From Rhodobacter sp. (lineage in GTDB: Bacteria > Pseudomonadota > Alphaproteobacteria > Rhodobacterales > Rhodobacteraceae): 37,301 nt of DNA. Made by a program: the position numbers and the translations under genes. This document shows, piece after piece, positions 8,153 through 15,631 of this stretch. Each line of letters starts with the position of its first letter. The first letter of the stretch is position 1. The notes under the pieces were generated by a model that did no database searches, was not told the DNA's origin, and worked only from the letters and a program-made list of their open reading frames with translations. Location: NCBI GenBank assembly GCA_013821825.1, contig PNJK01000033.1, forward strand, positions 1 to 37,301, in the 5' to 3' direction.

Positions 8153-9214
8153 ATGCTGAATATATCCCTGAAATCGCTGGCACTCGCAGCACTGCTTGCG
8201 GGGACCGCCGGGGCGGCCTTCGCGCAAGAGGTCATGTTGCGCGCCACCGCCAACTCGAACGAGAATGACGAAGATTACGACGGCCTCGTCGTCTTCAAGA
8301 ACTATGTTGAGAACGCCTCGAACGGCGCGATCGGCGTCGAGATCTTCATGGGCACCCAGCTTTGCGCCAAGGGCGACGAATGCCTGGCCGGCGTGGCTGA
8401 CGGCACCATCGACATCTACATCTCGACCTCGGGCGGGGCTGCGGGCCTGTTCCCCTATATCCAGGTCCTCGACCTGCCCTACCTGATGAGCGATGACCGC
8501 GTCGCCGAAGAGGTGCTGACCGGCACCGACCTGACCGTCAAGCTGCGCGCGATGGCGCTGGCAGACAGCGGCGACAAGATCCGGCTGATGACCATCGGCA
8601 ACACCGGCGGCTGGCGCAACTATGCCAACACCAAGAAGCGCATTGCCGCTCCGGGTGATCTGGCAGGCCTGAAGATGCGCACCGTCCCGGCTGATCTGCC
8701 GCAGACGCTGGCTACCACCCTCGGGGCTGCACCGACGCCGATCCCGTGGCCGGAACTCTTCACCTCGTTGCAGACCGGCGTCGTGGAAGGCACCGCGAAC
8801 GGCATCACCGACATCATGTCGATGAAGTTCACCGATGCGGGCATCAAGTACCTGACGCTCGACGGTCACAGCTACATGGGCGCCTTCTGGTGGATGGGAA
8901 ACGACCGCTTCAAGTCGCTGACCCCGGAACAGCAGCAGGTCGTCGTCGATGGCTTTGCCGCCCTGCAGCAGGCCACTTTCGCCAGCCCGAAGCGCAAGGA
9001 AATCCAGGCCTATGCCGATTTCCGCGCTGCGGGTGGCGAAATCTACGTGCCGACGGCGGAAGAAAGGGCGGCCTTCAAGTCTGCCGTCAGCCCGGTCTTT
9101 GACTGGTTCAAGGCAAACGTGAAGGGCGGGCCGGAAGTGCTTGACGCCTTCACCGCCGCCGTGGCCGAGGCTGAAGCCGCCGTCTCTGCCGACCGCTCGT
9201 CGGAACTGAACTGA
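8153..9214 (+). CDS. TRAP transporter solute-binding protein (DctP family)
   Basis: A 353-residue periplasmic binding protein. A Sec signal peptide ends near AAFAQ, and the mature part has the DctP fold. The ATG at 8153 follows AGGAGG at 8143-8148; an in-frame start at 8096 lies inside dctM and is rejected. Three ligand-contact positions known from the sialic-acid protein SiaP are recognisable: Arg155 (GGWRNYA), Arg176 (GLKMRTVP) and Asn216 (TANGITD), with the 20- and 40-residue spacings of SiaP Arg127/Arg147/Asn187 almost kept. Arg176 would hold an anionic group, carboxylate in SiaP and possibly sulfonate here. It is the last gene before the terminator at 9236. Confidence 0.88.
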   Translation: MLNISLKSLALAALLAGTAGAAFAQEVMLRATANSNENDEDYDGLVVFKNYVENASNGAIGVEIFMGTQLCAKGDECLAGVADGTIDIYISTSGGAAGLFPYIQVLDLPYLMSDDRVAEEVLTGTDLTVKLRAMALADSGDKIRLMTIGNTGGWRNYANTKKRIAAPGDLAGLKMRTVPADLPQTLATTLGAAPTPIPWPELFTSLQTGVVEGTANGITDIMSMKFTDAGIKYLTLDGHSYMGAFWWMGNDRFKSLTPEQQQVVVDGFAALQQATFASPKRKEIQAYADFRAAGGEIYVPTAEERAAFKSAVSPVFDWFKANVKGGPEVLDAFTAAVAEAEAAVSADRSSELN

Positions 9215-9235
9215 TCCCGGGTCCGACTATGGCGA

Positions 9236-9258
9236 CCCCGGGCAGCTTCTGCCCGGGG
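9236..9258 (+). terminator. Rho-independent terminator after the TRAP operon
   Basis: A perfect 9-bp stem, CCCCGGGCA (9236-9244) paired with TGCCCGGGG (9250-9258), with a GCTTC loop and a T-rich tail (TTCTTTCTT). It lies 21 bases after the binding-protein stop and separates the putative sulfoquinovose operon from the BMP transporter operon. Confidence 0.85.
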
Positions 9259-9423
9259 TTCTTTCTTCCACCGGGGGGTCGGTTTCCAACGTCCCTTGCC
9301 GGGCCGCGCTTGACCCAAGTGCCCGATTCCGCAGCAGGCAATTCCCAGGCTGCGATTTTTCCGGGCGGTGCCATGCTGCGAAGAGATCAGGACAACGATC
9401 CCTTGCGTCGAATCATGATAATC

Positions 9424-9441
9424 TTTTACTGATTGGTAAAA
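9424..9441. promoter_or_regulatory. Perfect inverted repeat upstream of BMP operon
   Basis: TTTTAC-N6-GTAAAA, a perfect 6-bp inverted repeat with a TGATTG spacer, in a locally AT-rich stretch 36 bases before the binding-protein start. The position and symmetry suit an operator for a dimeric repressor. No regulator gene lies beside this operon, so the protein that would bind it is unknown. Confidence 0.4.
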
Positions 9442-9477
9442 ATAAGAACCCACACCAGCAACAGGGATAGGTACACA

Positions 9478-10491
9478 ATGACGATCAGGACATTCACGGT
9501 TTCACGGCGCGGCCTGCTTATGGGCGGGGCCGCGGCGGCGGTTGCAGCCAATCTGCCACAGGCTGCGGTCGCGCAAGAGGCGATCAAGATGGCGGGCATC
9601 TACACGGTGCCGGTCGAACAGCAGTGGGTCAGCCGCATCCACATCGCGGCAGAGGCGGCAAAGGCTGCCGGGATAGTGGACTACACCTATACCGAAAACG
9701 TCGCCAACACCGACTATCCCCGCGTGATGCGCGAATACAGCGAGGCGGGCTTCAAGCTGATCGTGGGCGAGATCTTCGGGGCCGAAGCGGAAGCGCGCGA
9801 GGTCGCCGCCGAATACCCCGACGTGGCGTTCCTGATGGGATCGTCCTTCTTGCCGGATGCGGCGGCGAACCCGAACCTTGCGGTCTTCGACAACTACATC
9901 CAGGACGCGGCCTACCTTTCCGGCATCGTCGCGGGCGGCATGACTAAGGGCAACATCGGCATGGTCGGCGGCTTCCCGATCCCCGAGGTCAACCGGCTGA
10001 TGAACGCCTTCATGGCCGGCGTGCGCGAAGTGAAGCCGGATGCCACCTTCCAGGTCAGCTTCATCGGATCGTGGTTCGACCCGCCCAAGGCCAAGGAAAC
10101 CGCCTTCGCGATGATCGACAGCGGCGCGGACCTGCTTTACGCAGAACGCTTCGGGGTGTCGGACGCCGCCAAGGAACGCGGCGTGCTCGCCATCGGCAAC
10201 GTGATCAACACTCAAGCCGATTACCCCGACACGGTCGTCACCTCGGCCCTGTGGCATTTTGAGCCGACACTGAATGCCGCCGTGGCTGCGGTGCAGGCGG
10301 GGACGTTCGCGGCCGAGAACTATGGCACCTATTCCTACATGATCGCAGGCGGCTCTTCGCTGGCGCCCTTGGGCACCTTCGAAGGCAAGGTTCCGGCCGA
10401 AGTCATGGCTCTGGTGGCCGAGAAAGAGGCAGCAATCCGGGGCGGCACCTTCACCGTGACGATCGACGACAGCGAGCCGAAATCGTCGTGA
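9478..10491 (+). CDS. BMP-family ABC transporter substrate-binding protein
   Basis: A 337-residue member of the basic membrane protein (PnrA-like) family, whose members mostly bind nucleosides. The N-terminus has a twin-arginine-type signal (SRRGLLMGG, then an alanine-rich core ending AVAQE), suggesting Tat export as a folded protein. The mature part has family landmarks such as GEIFGAEAEAREVA, FDNYIQDAAYLSGIVAGGM, GGFPIPEVNRLMNAF, and a C-terminal DDSEP. The ATG at 9478 follows a GGGATAGG run; a longer frame from 9433 adds an unlikely leader. Its end overlaps the ATPase start (GTGA). With the CodA-like gene downstream, the ligand is probably a nucleoside or pyrimidine-type base. Confidence 0.87.
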   Translation: MTIRTFTVSRRGLLMGGAAAAVAANLPQAAVAQEAIKMAGIYTVPVEQQWVSRIHIAAEAAKAAGIVDYTYTENVANTDYPRVMREYSEAGFKLIVGEIFGAEAEAREVAAEYPDVAFLMGSSFLPDAAANPNLAVFDNYIQDAAYLSGIVAGGMTKGNIGMVGGFPIPEVNRLMNAFMAGVREVKPDATFQVSFIGSWFDPPKAKETAFAMIDSGADLLYAERFGVSDAAKERGVLAIGNVINTQADYPDTVVTSALWHFEPTLNAAVAAVQAGTFAAENYGTYSYMIAGGSSLAPLGTFEGKVPAEVMALVAEKEAAIRGGTFTVTIDDSEPKSS

Positions 10492-12035
10492 CCCAAACCC
10501 AGGCAGAGGCGGAGGTTGTCCTCCGCCTTGACCGCATCACCAAGGCCTTCGGGCCGGTGAGGGCGAACGACGCCATCTCGCTCAGCCTGCGGCGCGGCGA
10601 GGTGGTGGCGCTCTTGGGGGAAAACGGTGCGGGCAAGACCACGCTGATGAACATCCTCTTCGGTCACTATGTGGCGGACCAGGGATCGGTCGAGGTCTTC
10701 GGCCAATCGCTTCCCCCCGGCGCTCCGCGCGCAGCCCTGGCTGCGGGGGTGGGGATGGTGCACCAGCATTTCACTCTCGCCGGCAACCTGACGGTGCTGG
10801 ACAACATCACCCTCGGGACCGAAGGTCTGTGGGCGCGCGGGGTGGGTCGGTCGGCGGCAAAAGCCAAGGTCGGGACCTTGTCACGGGATTTCGGTCTGGC
10901 GGTGGACACTGAGGCAAGGGTCGGCCGCCTTTCGGTCGGAGAACGCCAGCGGGTCGAGATTCTGAAGGCGCTTTACCGCGATGCCCGCATCCTGATCCTG
11001 GACGAACCCACCGCCGTCCTGACCCCGCAAGAGGCCGAGGCGCTGTTCGCCACCTTGCGCAAGGCAACGGCGCGCGGGCTTTCGGTGATCTTCATCAGCC
11101 ACAAGCTGCACGAGGTGCTGGCGATTGCCGACCGCTGCGTCGTGCTTCGGCATGGCCGGGTGGTGGGCGAGGTCGACACCCACGGCACCGACAAGGCGAA
11201 GCTTGCCTCGCTTATGGTCGGAGGAGAACTGAGCCTGCCAAGCGCCGAGGTTCGGGCGCCGGGTCCGGTGCTGATGCAGTTCCAGGGCGTGTCGACCCCG
11301 GATCGCGGCGCGGTGCCGGGGCTGAAAGGCGTGACGCTGGAACTGCGGGCCGGGCAGATCACCGGTCTTGCGGGCGTCTCCGGCAACGGGCAGGCCGCGC
11401 TGGCCGACCTGATCGCGGGGCTGGCGCTGCCCGCTTCGGGCCACCTGATGCTGCGGACAAAGGCGGTGGCAGACTGGTCGCCACGCAAGGCGCTGTCAGA
11501 GGGCGTGGGACGCATCCCAGAGGATCGCCACCACACCGGCAGCATCGCCGACTTTGACCTGACCGAAAACGCCGTGCTCGAGGCCTACCGCACCCCGCGC
11601 TTTTCGCGGCGCGGCTGGATGGACTGGCGCGCGGCGCGCAGCTTTGCCGAACAGATCATCGCAGGCTATGACGTGCGCTGCCCCGGCCCCGACACGCGCA
11701 TCCGGCTGCTTTCGGGCGGCAACATGCAAAAGCTGATCCTTGGTCGTGCCATGGCCCCAGGGCCCGAGATAATCCTGGCCAACCAGCCGGTACGGGGGCT
11801 GGACGTGGGCGCCATCGCCTATGTGCAAAGCCAGCTGATCGCCGCGCGTGACCGGGGGGCGGCGGTCCTTCTCATTTCCGAAGATCTGGATGAAATCATG
11901 GGTCTGTCGGACGTGCTGCACGTATTGTCTCAAGGTCGTTTGAGCCCGGCTTTTGCGCGCGGTTCGATCTCGGCTGCGGAACTGGGCCTCTGGATGGCCG
12001 GACAAGGCTTTGGGGACGCGCGCCATGCGGCTTGA
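10488..12035 (+). CDS. ABC transporter double ATPase for BMP-type importer
   Basis: A 515-residue protein with two fused ATP-binding domains, as in sugar and nucleoside importers (RbsA/NupO type). The first domain has an intact Walker A (GENGAGKTT), signature LSVGERQR and Walker B ILILDEPTAVL. The second has a relaxed Walker A (GVSGNGQAA), signature LSGGNMQK and an altered Walker B (IILANQPVRGLD, Asn-Gln replacing Asp-Glu), as is common in the second domain of this class. It starts with GTG overlapping the binding-protein stop and overlaps the next permease by 11 bases. It powers import through the two permeases that follow. Confidence 0.92.
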   Translation: MTQTQAEAEVVLRLDRITKAFGPVRANDAISLSLRRGEVVALLGENGAGKTTLMNILFGHYVADQGSVEVFGQSLPPGAPRAALAAGVGMVHQHFTLAGNLTVLDNITLGTEGLWARGVGRSAAKAKVGTLSRDFGLAVDTEARVGRLSVGERQRVEILKALYRDARILILDEPTAVLTPQEAEALFATLRKATARGLSVIFISHKLHEVLAIADRCVVLRHGRVVGEVDTHGTDKAKLASLMVGGELSLPSAEVRAPGPVLMQFQGVSTPDRGAVPGLKGVTLELRAGQITGLAGVSGNGQAALADLIAGLALPASGHLMLRTKAVADWSPRKALSEGVGRIPEDRHHTGSIADFDLTENAVLEAYRTPRFSRRGWMDWRAARSFAEQIIAGYDVRCPGPDTRIRLLSGGNMQKLILGRAMAPGPEIILANQPVRGLDVGAIAYVQSQLIAARDRGAAVLLISEDLDEIMGLSDVLHVLSQGRLSPAFARGSISAAELGLWMAGQGFGDARHAA

Positions 12036-13068
12036 ACCGATCGCCGACCCTTCGATGGCGCGAAAGCTGGGCTTTCCAGCCTTGGCAATTGCCGCGACGA
12101 TGGCAGTTGCGACCCTGCTGGCGCTGGTCGCCGGGGCCGACCCTTTCGCCACGCTGGGGCAGATCGCGACCGGCGCGCTGGGATCGAAACTGGCGATACT
12201 TGAGACGCTGAACCGCGCGACCCCGCTCATCTTCACCGGCCTTGCGGTGGCTGTGGCCTTTCGCGCGAAGCTTTGGAACATCGGCGCTGAAGCGCAACTT
12301 TACGCGGGCGCGATCATGGCGGTGGTGCTGGGCACCGGAGCCTTGGGCAGCCCGCTGGTGCTGCCGATTTCGGCACTGGCGGCGATGCTGGCGGGGGCGC
12401 TTGTCCTCCTCGGTCCGGTGCTTCTGAAAACCCGTCTGGGGGTGGACGAGGTGGTCACGACCCTTCTTCTCAACTTCATCATGTTGCTGTTCGTCAGCTA
12501 TCTTCTGGAAGGCCCGATGAAGGACCCGATGGGAATGGGCTGGCCGAAATCCCCCGCCTTAATCCCCGAGGCCCGGCTGCCCCGCATCGTCGACGGGCTG
12601 CGCCTTCACTGGGGCTTCGGGCTGGCACTGATCGTGGCGGCGGCGGTCTGGGTGATCCAGACGCGCACCACTCTGGGCTTCGAAATTCGGGCCGTCGGGC
12701 AGAACCCCGAGGCCGCGCGCTTTGCCGGAATGCCGGTCAACGCGGTGCTGGTGAAGACCGCGCTGCTTTCCGGGGGCCTTGCGGGGCTGGCGGGCTGGTC
12801 CGAGGTGGCGGGGCTGAAGGGCAACCTGTCCTTGGACCTGTCGCCCGGTTTCGGCTATTCCGGAATCATCGTGGCCATGCTTGCCCTGCTGCACCCTTTG
12901 GGCGTGGTCCTGGCGGCGCTGTTTGTCGCGGGCATCTTCGTTGGTTCTGACGCGATGAGCCGCGCGGCGGGGGTGCCGACCTACATCGCCGACATGCTGC
13001 TGGCGACGGCGCTTCTCTTCATGGTGCTGGCGATCCTCATGACCCGGGTCCGGGTGGTGCGGGGATGA
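12025..13068 (+). CDS. ABC transporter permease (BMP/nucleoside importer, first)
   Basis: A 347-residue branched-chain/ribose-type permease (BPD_transp_2 family) with 8 to 10 hydrophobic segments. The block LNRATPLIFTGLAVAVAFRAKLWNIGAEAQ near residues 55-85 and EIRAVGQNPEAARFAGM near 225 are characteristic of the BMP/nucleoside subgroup. The ATG at 12025 overlaps the ATPase end; a longer frame from 11953 lies in the ATPase coding region and lacks the expected N-terminus. It is paired with the smaller permease at 13065 to form the heterodimeric channel. Confidence 0.9.
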   Translation: MRLEPIADPSMARKLGFPALAIAATMAVATLLALVAGADPFATLGQIATGALGSKLAILETLNRATPLIFTGLAVAVAFRAKLWNIGAEAQLYAGAIMAVVLGTGALGSPLVLPISALAAMLAGALVLLGPVLLKTRLGVDEVVTTLLLNFIMLLFVSYLLEGPMKDPMGMGWPKSPALIPEARLPRIVDGLRLHWGFGLALIVAAAVWVIQTRTTLGFEIRAVGQNPEAARFAGMPVNAVLVKTALLSGGLAGLAGWSEVAGLKGNLSLDLSPGFGYSGIIVAMLALLHPLGVVLAALFVAGIFVGSDAMSRAAGVPTYIADMLLATALLFMVLAILMTRVRVVRG

Positions 13069-14012
13069 GCGACATCATCGACATCCTGATCTCCGCCAGC
13101 TTCTGGGCTGCCGTGATCCGCATCGCCTCACCCCTGATTCTGGCGACGATGGGCGAGTTGATCTGCGAACGCGCCGGGGTTCTGAACCTCGGGATCGAGG
13201 GGATCATGGTCATCGGCGCCTTTACCGGCTGGATGGCGGTCTATCAGGGCATGCCGTTATGGGGCGGGGTCGCAGTTGCGATGGCGGCGGGTATGCTGTT
13301 CGGCCTGCTGCATTCGACACTTACGGTGCCGTTCGGGTTAAGCCAGCATGTCGTGGGCCTTGGGGTGACGTTGCTTGCGACCTCGACGGCCTCCTTTTCC
13401 TACCGTCTGATGCTGCCGGAGGTGACAAGCCCGCCGAAGATCAACCCCTTCCCGCCGCTTGACCTGCCGATCCTGTCAGACCTGCCGTTCCTGGGCGAGG
13501 CGATCTTTTCCCAGACCGCGCTGACCTGGGCGGCCTTCGCGGTGGCGGGACTGGTGGCATTGGTGCTCTACCGAACGCCGCTTGGCCTTGCGGTCCGGGC
13601 CGCTGGCGAAAACCCTGCGGCGGTGGAAGCACAGGGGCTGTCGGTGACCGGCCTGCGCATGGGGGCGGTGATTGTCGGATCGGGCCTGATGGCGGTCGGG
13701 GGCGCGTTCCTGACGCTCTCCGCCTTCTCAAGCTTCTTCTTCGAGATGGTCAACGGGCGTGGCTGGATCTGCGTGGCGCTGGTGGTTTTCGGGGCCTGGA
13801 AACCGGGCAAGGCGGTCCTTGGGGCGATCCTGTTCGCGGCCTTTGATGCCTTGCAGATTCGGCTGCAACAGACCGATCTGGGCGCGCTTCTGCCCTATCA
13901 GCTGTTCCTTGCTGCCCCCTACGTCCTGTCCATCCTGGCGCTGATCCTGATGTCACGCCGGGCCGAGGTGCCTGCCGCGCTGATGGTGCCCTACAACAAG
14001 GGGGAACGCTGA
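13065..14012 (+). CDS. ABC transporter permease (BMP/nucleoside importer, second)
   Basis: A 315-residue permease of the same family as its upstream neighbour. It has the LATMGELICERAGVLNLGIEGIM N-terminal block typical of the second BMP permease and AVRAAGENPAAVEAQGLSV in the cytoplasmic loop that meets the ATPase. About eight membrane segments are visible. It starts with an ATGA overlap and its stop (TGA) overlaps the ATG of the deaminase by one base. Binding protein, ATPase, both permeases and the deaminase are therefore coupled without gaps. Confidence 0.9.
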   Translation: MSDIIDILISASFWAAVIRIASPLILATMGELICERAGVLNLGIEGIMVIGAFTGWMAVYQGMPLWGGVAVAMAAGMLFGLLHSTLTVPFGLSQHVVGLGVTLLATSTASFSYRLMLPEVTSPPKINPFPPLDLPILSDLPFLGEAIFSQTALTWAAFAVAGLVALVLYRTPLGLAVRAAGENPAAVEAQGLSVTGLRMGAVIVGSGLMAVGGAFLTLSAFSSFFFEMVNGRGWICVALVVFGAWKPGKAVLGAILFAAFDALQIRLQQTDLGALLPYQLFLAAPYVLSILALILMSRRAEVPAALMVPYNKGER

Positions 14013-15280
14013 TGTTCGATCTTCTGGTCAAGGGTGGCACTCTGCCGGATGGAACGGTGGCCGATATCGGCATCACCAAAGACCGGATTGCCGCCGTCGG
14101 GCAACTGGAAGCCGAGGCCGGACGGGTGATCGACGCGACCGGAGACCTTGTGTCCCCCCCCTTTGTCGACCCGCATTTCCACATGGACGCCACGCTCAGC
14201 TACGGGCTGCCCCGGGTGAATGCCAGCGGCACGCTGTTGGAGGGGATCTCGCTTTGGGGCGAGTTGCGCGATATCGCCACGGTCGAGGACATGGTCAACC
14301 GCGCGGTGTCCTATTGCGACTGGGCGGTCAGCATGGGGCTCTTAGCCATCCGCACCCATGTCGACACCACCCCTGACCACTTGCGCGGTGTTCAGGCGAT
14401 GCTGGAGGTGAAGGCCCGTGTCTCCCCCTATCTGGATCTGCAACTGGTCGCCTTCCCGCAGGACGGGCTCTATCGCACCAAGACCGGGCGGCAGAACCTG
14501 ATCCGTGCGCTTGACATGGGCGTCGATGTGGTCGGCGGCATCCCGCATTTCGAACGCACGATGGAGGAAGGCGCTGAATCATTGCGCGACCTCGGCCGGA
14601 TCGCCGCCGAACGCGGGCTGATGTGGGACGTCCATTGCGACGAGACGGACGATCCGATGAGCCGCCACGTCGAAACAATGGCCCGTGAAGTCACGCGGCA
14701 CGGGCTTGGCGGGCGGGCGGCGGGCAGTCACCTGACCAGCATGCATTCGATGGACAACTACTATGTTTCGAAACTGCTGCCGCTGATTGCCGAAAGCGGC
14801 ATGACCGCCATTCCGAACCCGCTGATCAACATCACCCTGCAAGGCCGTCACGACAGCTATCCAAAGCGCCGCGGCCTGACTCGCGTCAAGGAAATGCAGG
14901 CAATGGGCATTCCCGTCGGCTGGGGGCAGGACTGTGTGCTTGACCCGTGGTATTCGCTGGGCACCGCTGACATGCTCGACGTGGCCTTCATGGGCCTGCA
15001 CGTGGCGCAGATGACCCACCCGGCGGAAATGGCGCGCTGCTTCACCATGGTGACCGAGACCAATGCCCGAATCATGAACCTGCCAGAGTACGGGCTGACC
15101 CCGGGATCGCTGGCCAGTCTTGTGGTTCTGGATGCAGGCAACCCGGTCGAAGCGCTGCGGCTGCGGCCGGACCGGCTTGCGGTCATTTCGCGTGGCAAAT
15201 TGGTGGCAGAGAAGGCCCGCAACGATACCCGGCTATCGGCTCCCGGCCGTCCGGCGACAGTTCGGCGCAGACACGGATGA
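14012..15280 (+). CDS. Amidohydrolase, cytosine deaminase (CodA)-like
   Basis: A 422-residue metal-dependent amidohydrolase closely following E. coli CodA along its length. Metal and catalytic residues align with a constant offset of six: His55 and His57 (PHFHMD), His208, Glu211 (VHCDE), His240 and Asp307. Gln150 (AFPQDG) matches CodA Gln156, which contacts the pyrimidine. One active-site neighbour differs: CodA Asp314 is Cys308 here (WGQDCVLDPWY). Changes at that CodA position are known to alter the preference between cytosine and 5-fluorocytosine, so this enzyme may use a modified pyrimidine or another azaheterocycle rather than cytosine. It is coupled to the BMP-type importer, implying uptake followed by deamination. 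A basic tail (PATVRRRHG) is not seen in CodA. No strong terminator follows. Confidence 0.85.
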   Translation: MFDLLVKGGTLPDGTVADIGITKDRIAAVGQLEAEAGRVIDATGDLVSPPFVDPHFHMDATLSYGLPRVNASGTLLEGISLWGELRDIATVEDMVNRAVSYCDWAVSMGLLAIRTHVDTTPDHLRGVQAMLEVKARVSPYLDLQLVAFPQDGLYRTKTGRQNLIRALDMGVDVVGGIPHFERTMEEGAESLRDLGRIAAERGLMWDVHCDETDDPMSRHVETMAREVTRHGLGGRAAGSHLTSMHSMDNYYVSKLLPLIAESGMTAIPNPLINITLQGRHDSYPKRRGLTRVKEMQAMGIPVGWGQDCVLDPWYSLGTADMLDVAFMGLHVAQMTHPAEMARCFTMVTETNARIMNLPEYGLTPGSLASLVVLDAGNPVEALRLRPDRLAVISRGKLVAEKARNDTRLSAPGRPATVRRRHG

Positions 15281-15631
15281 GATGAGCCGCTCTGGATCGG
15301 CGGCCACAGGCGCGGCCGGGGTTCAGCACCGCGACGCATTGGCATTGTTGAAGAAAACCCTTCGCCCGCAACTGCACTGCACGAAGAAACGCCGCTTGCC
15401 AAAGGCTCGCTTGGCCTTGGATTACTCATCCCAAGATTGCAGGCCGATCCTTCAATATTCCATCCGACCGCCCCATTTTCGCCGTCATCCACAACCAAGC
15501 ATGAATCTGGTGATTGGTGCGCACGTGTGGACGATGTCGATTTGATCGCGGAAACAAAGCGGGGATTGCCCCGTGTCCGGGACCAACGGCGCGTTGTTGC
15601 GCAGGGGTTCTTTCGGGGAGGGATGAGCGAG
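15281..15631. other. Leader region upstream of the kinase gene
   Basis: This stretch holds no convincing gene. An open frame in phase with the kinase runs through it from about 15437, but its translation has no domain character, and the Shine-Dalgarno run at 15615-15622 points to a start at 15632. The region presumably holds the kinase promoter. I see no clear terminator for the deaminase operon and no strong inverted repeat. Confidence 0.4.

Noticed and set aside
5953-8253. A 766-codon minus-strand open frame
   Set aside because: It lies opposite the flavin reductase and TRAP genes, is very rich in His/Asp/Gln/Arg as expected from the antisense of GC-rich coding DNA, and has no domain or ribosome-binding site.
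15437-15631. 65-residue N-terminal extension of the kinase
   Set aside because: It has no domain character and its ATG lacks a ribosome-binding site, whereas GGGAGG stands ten bases before the ATG at 15632.
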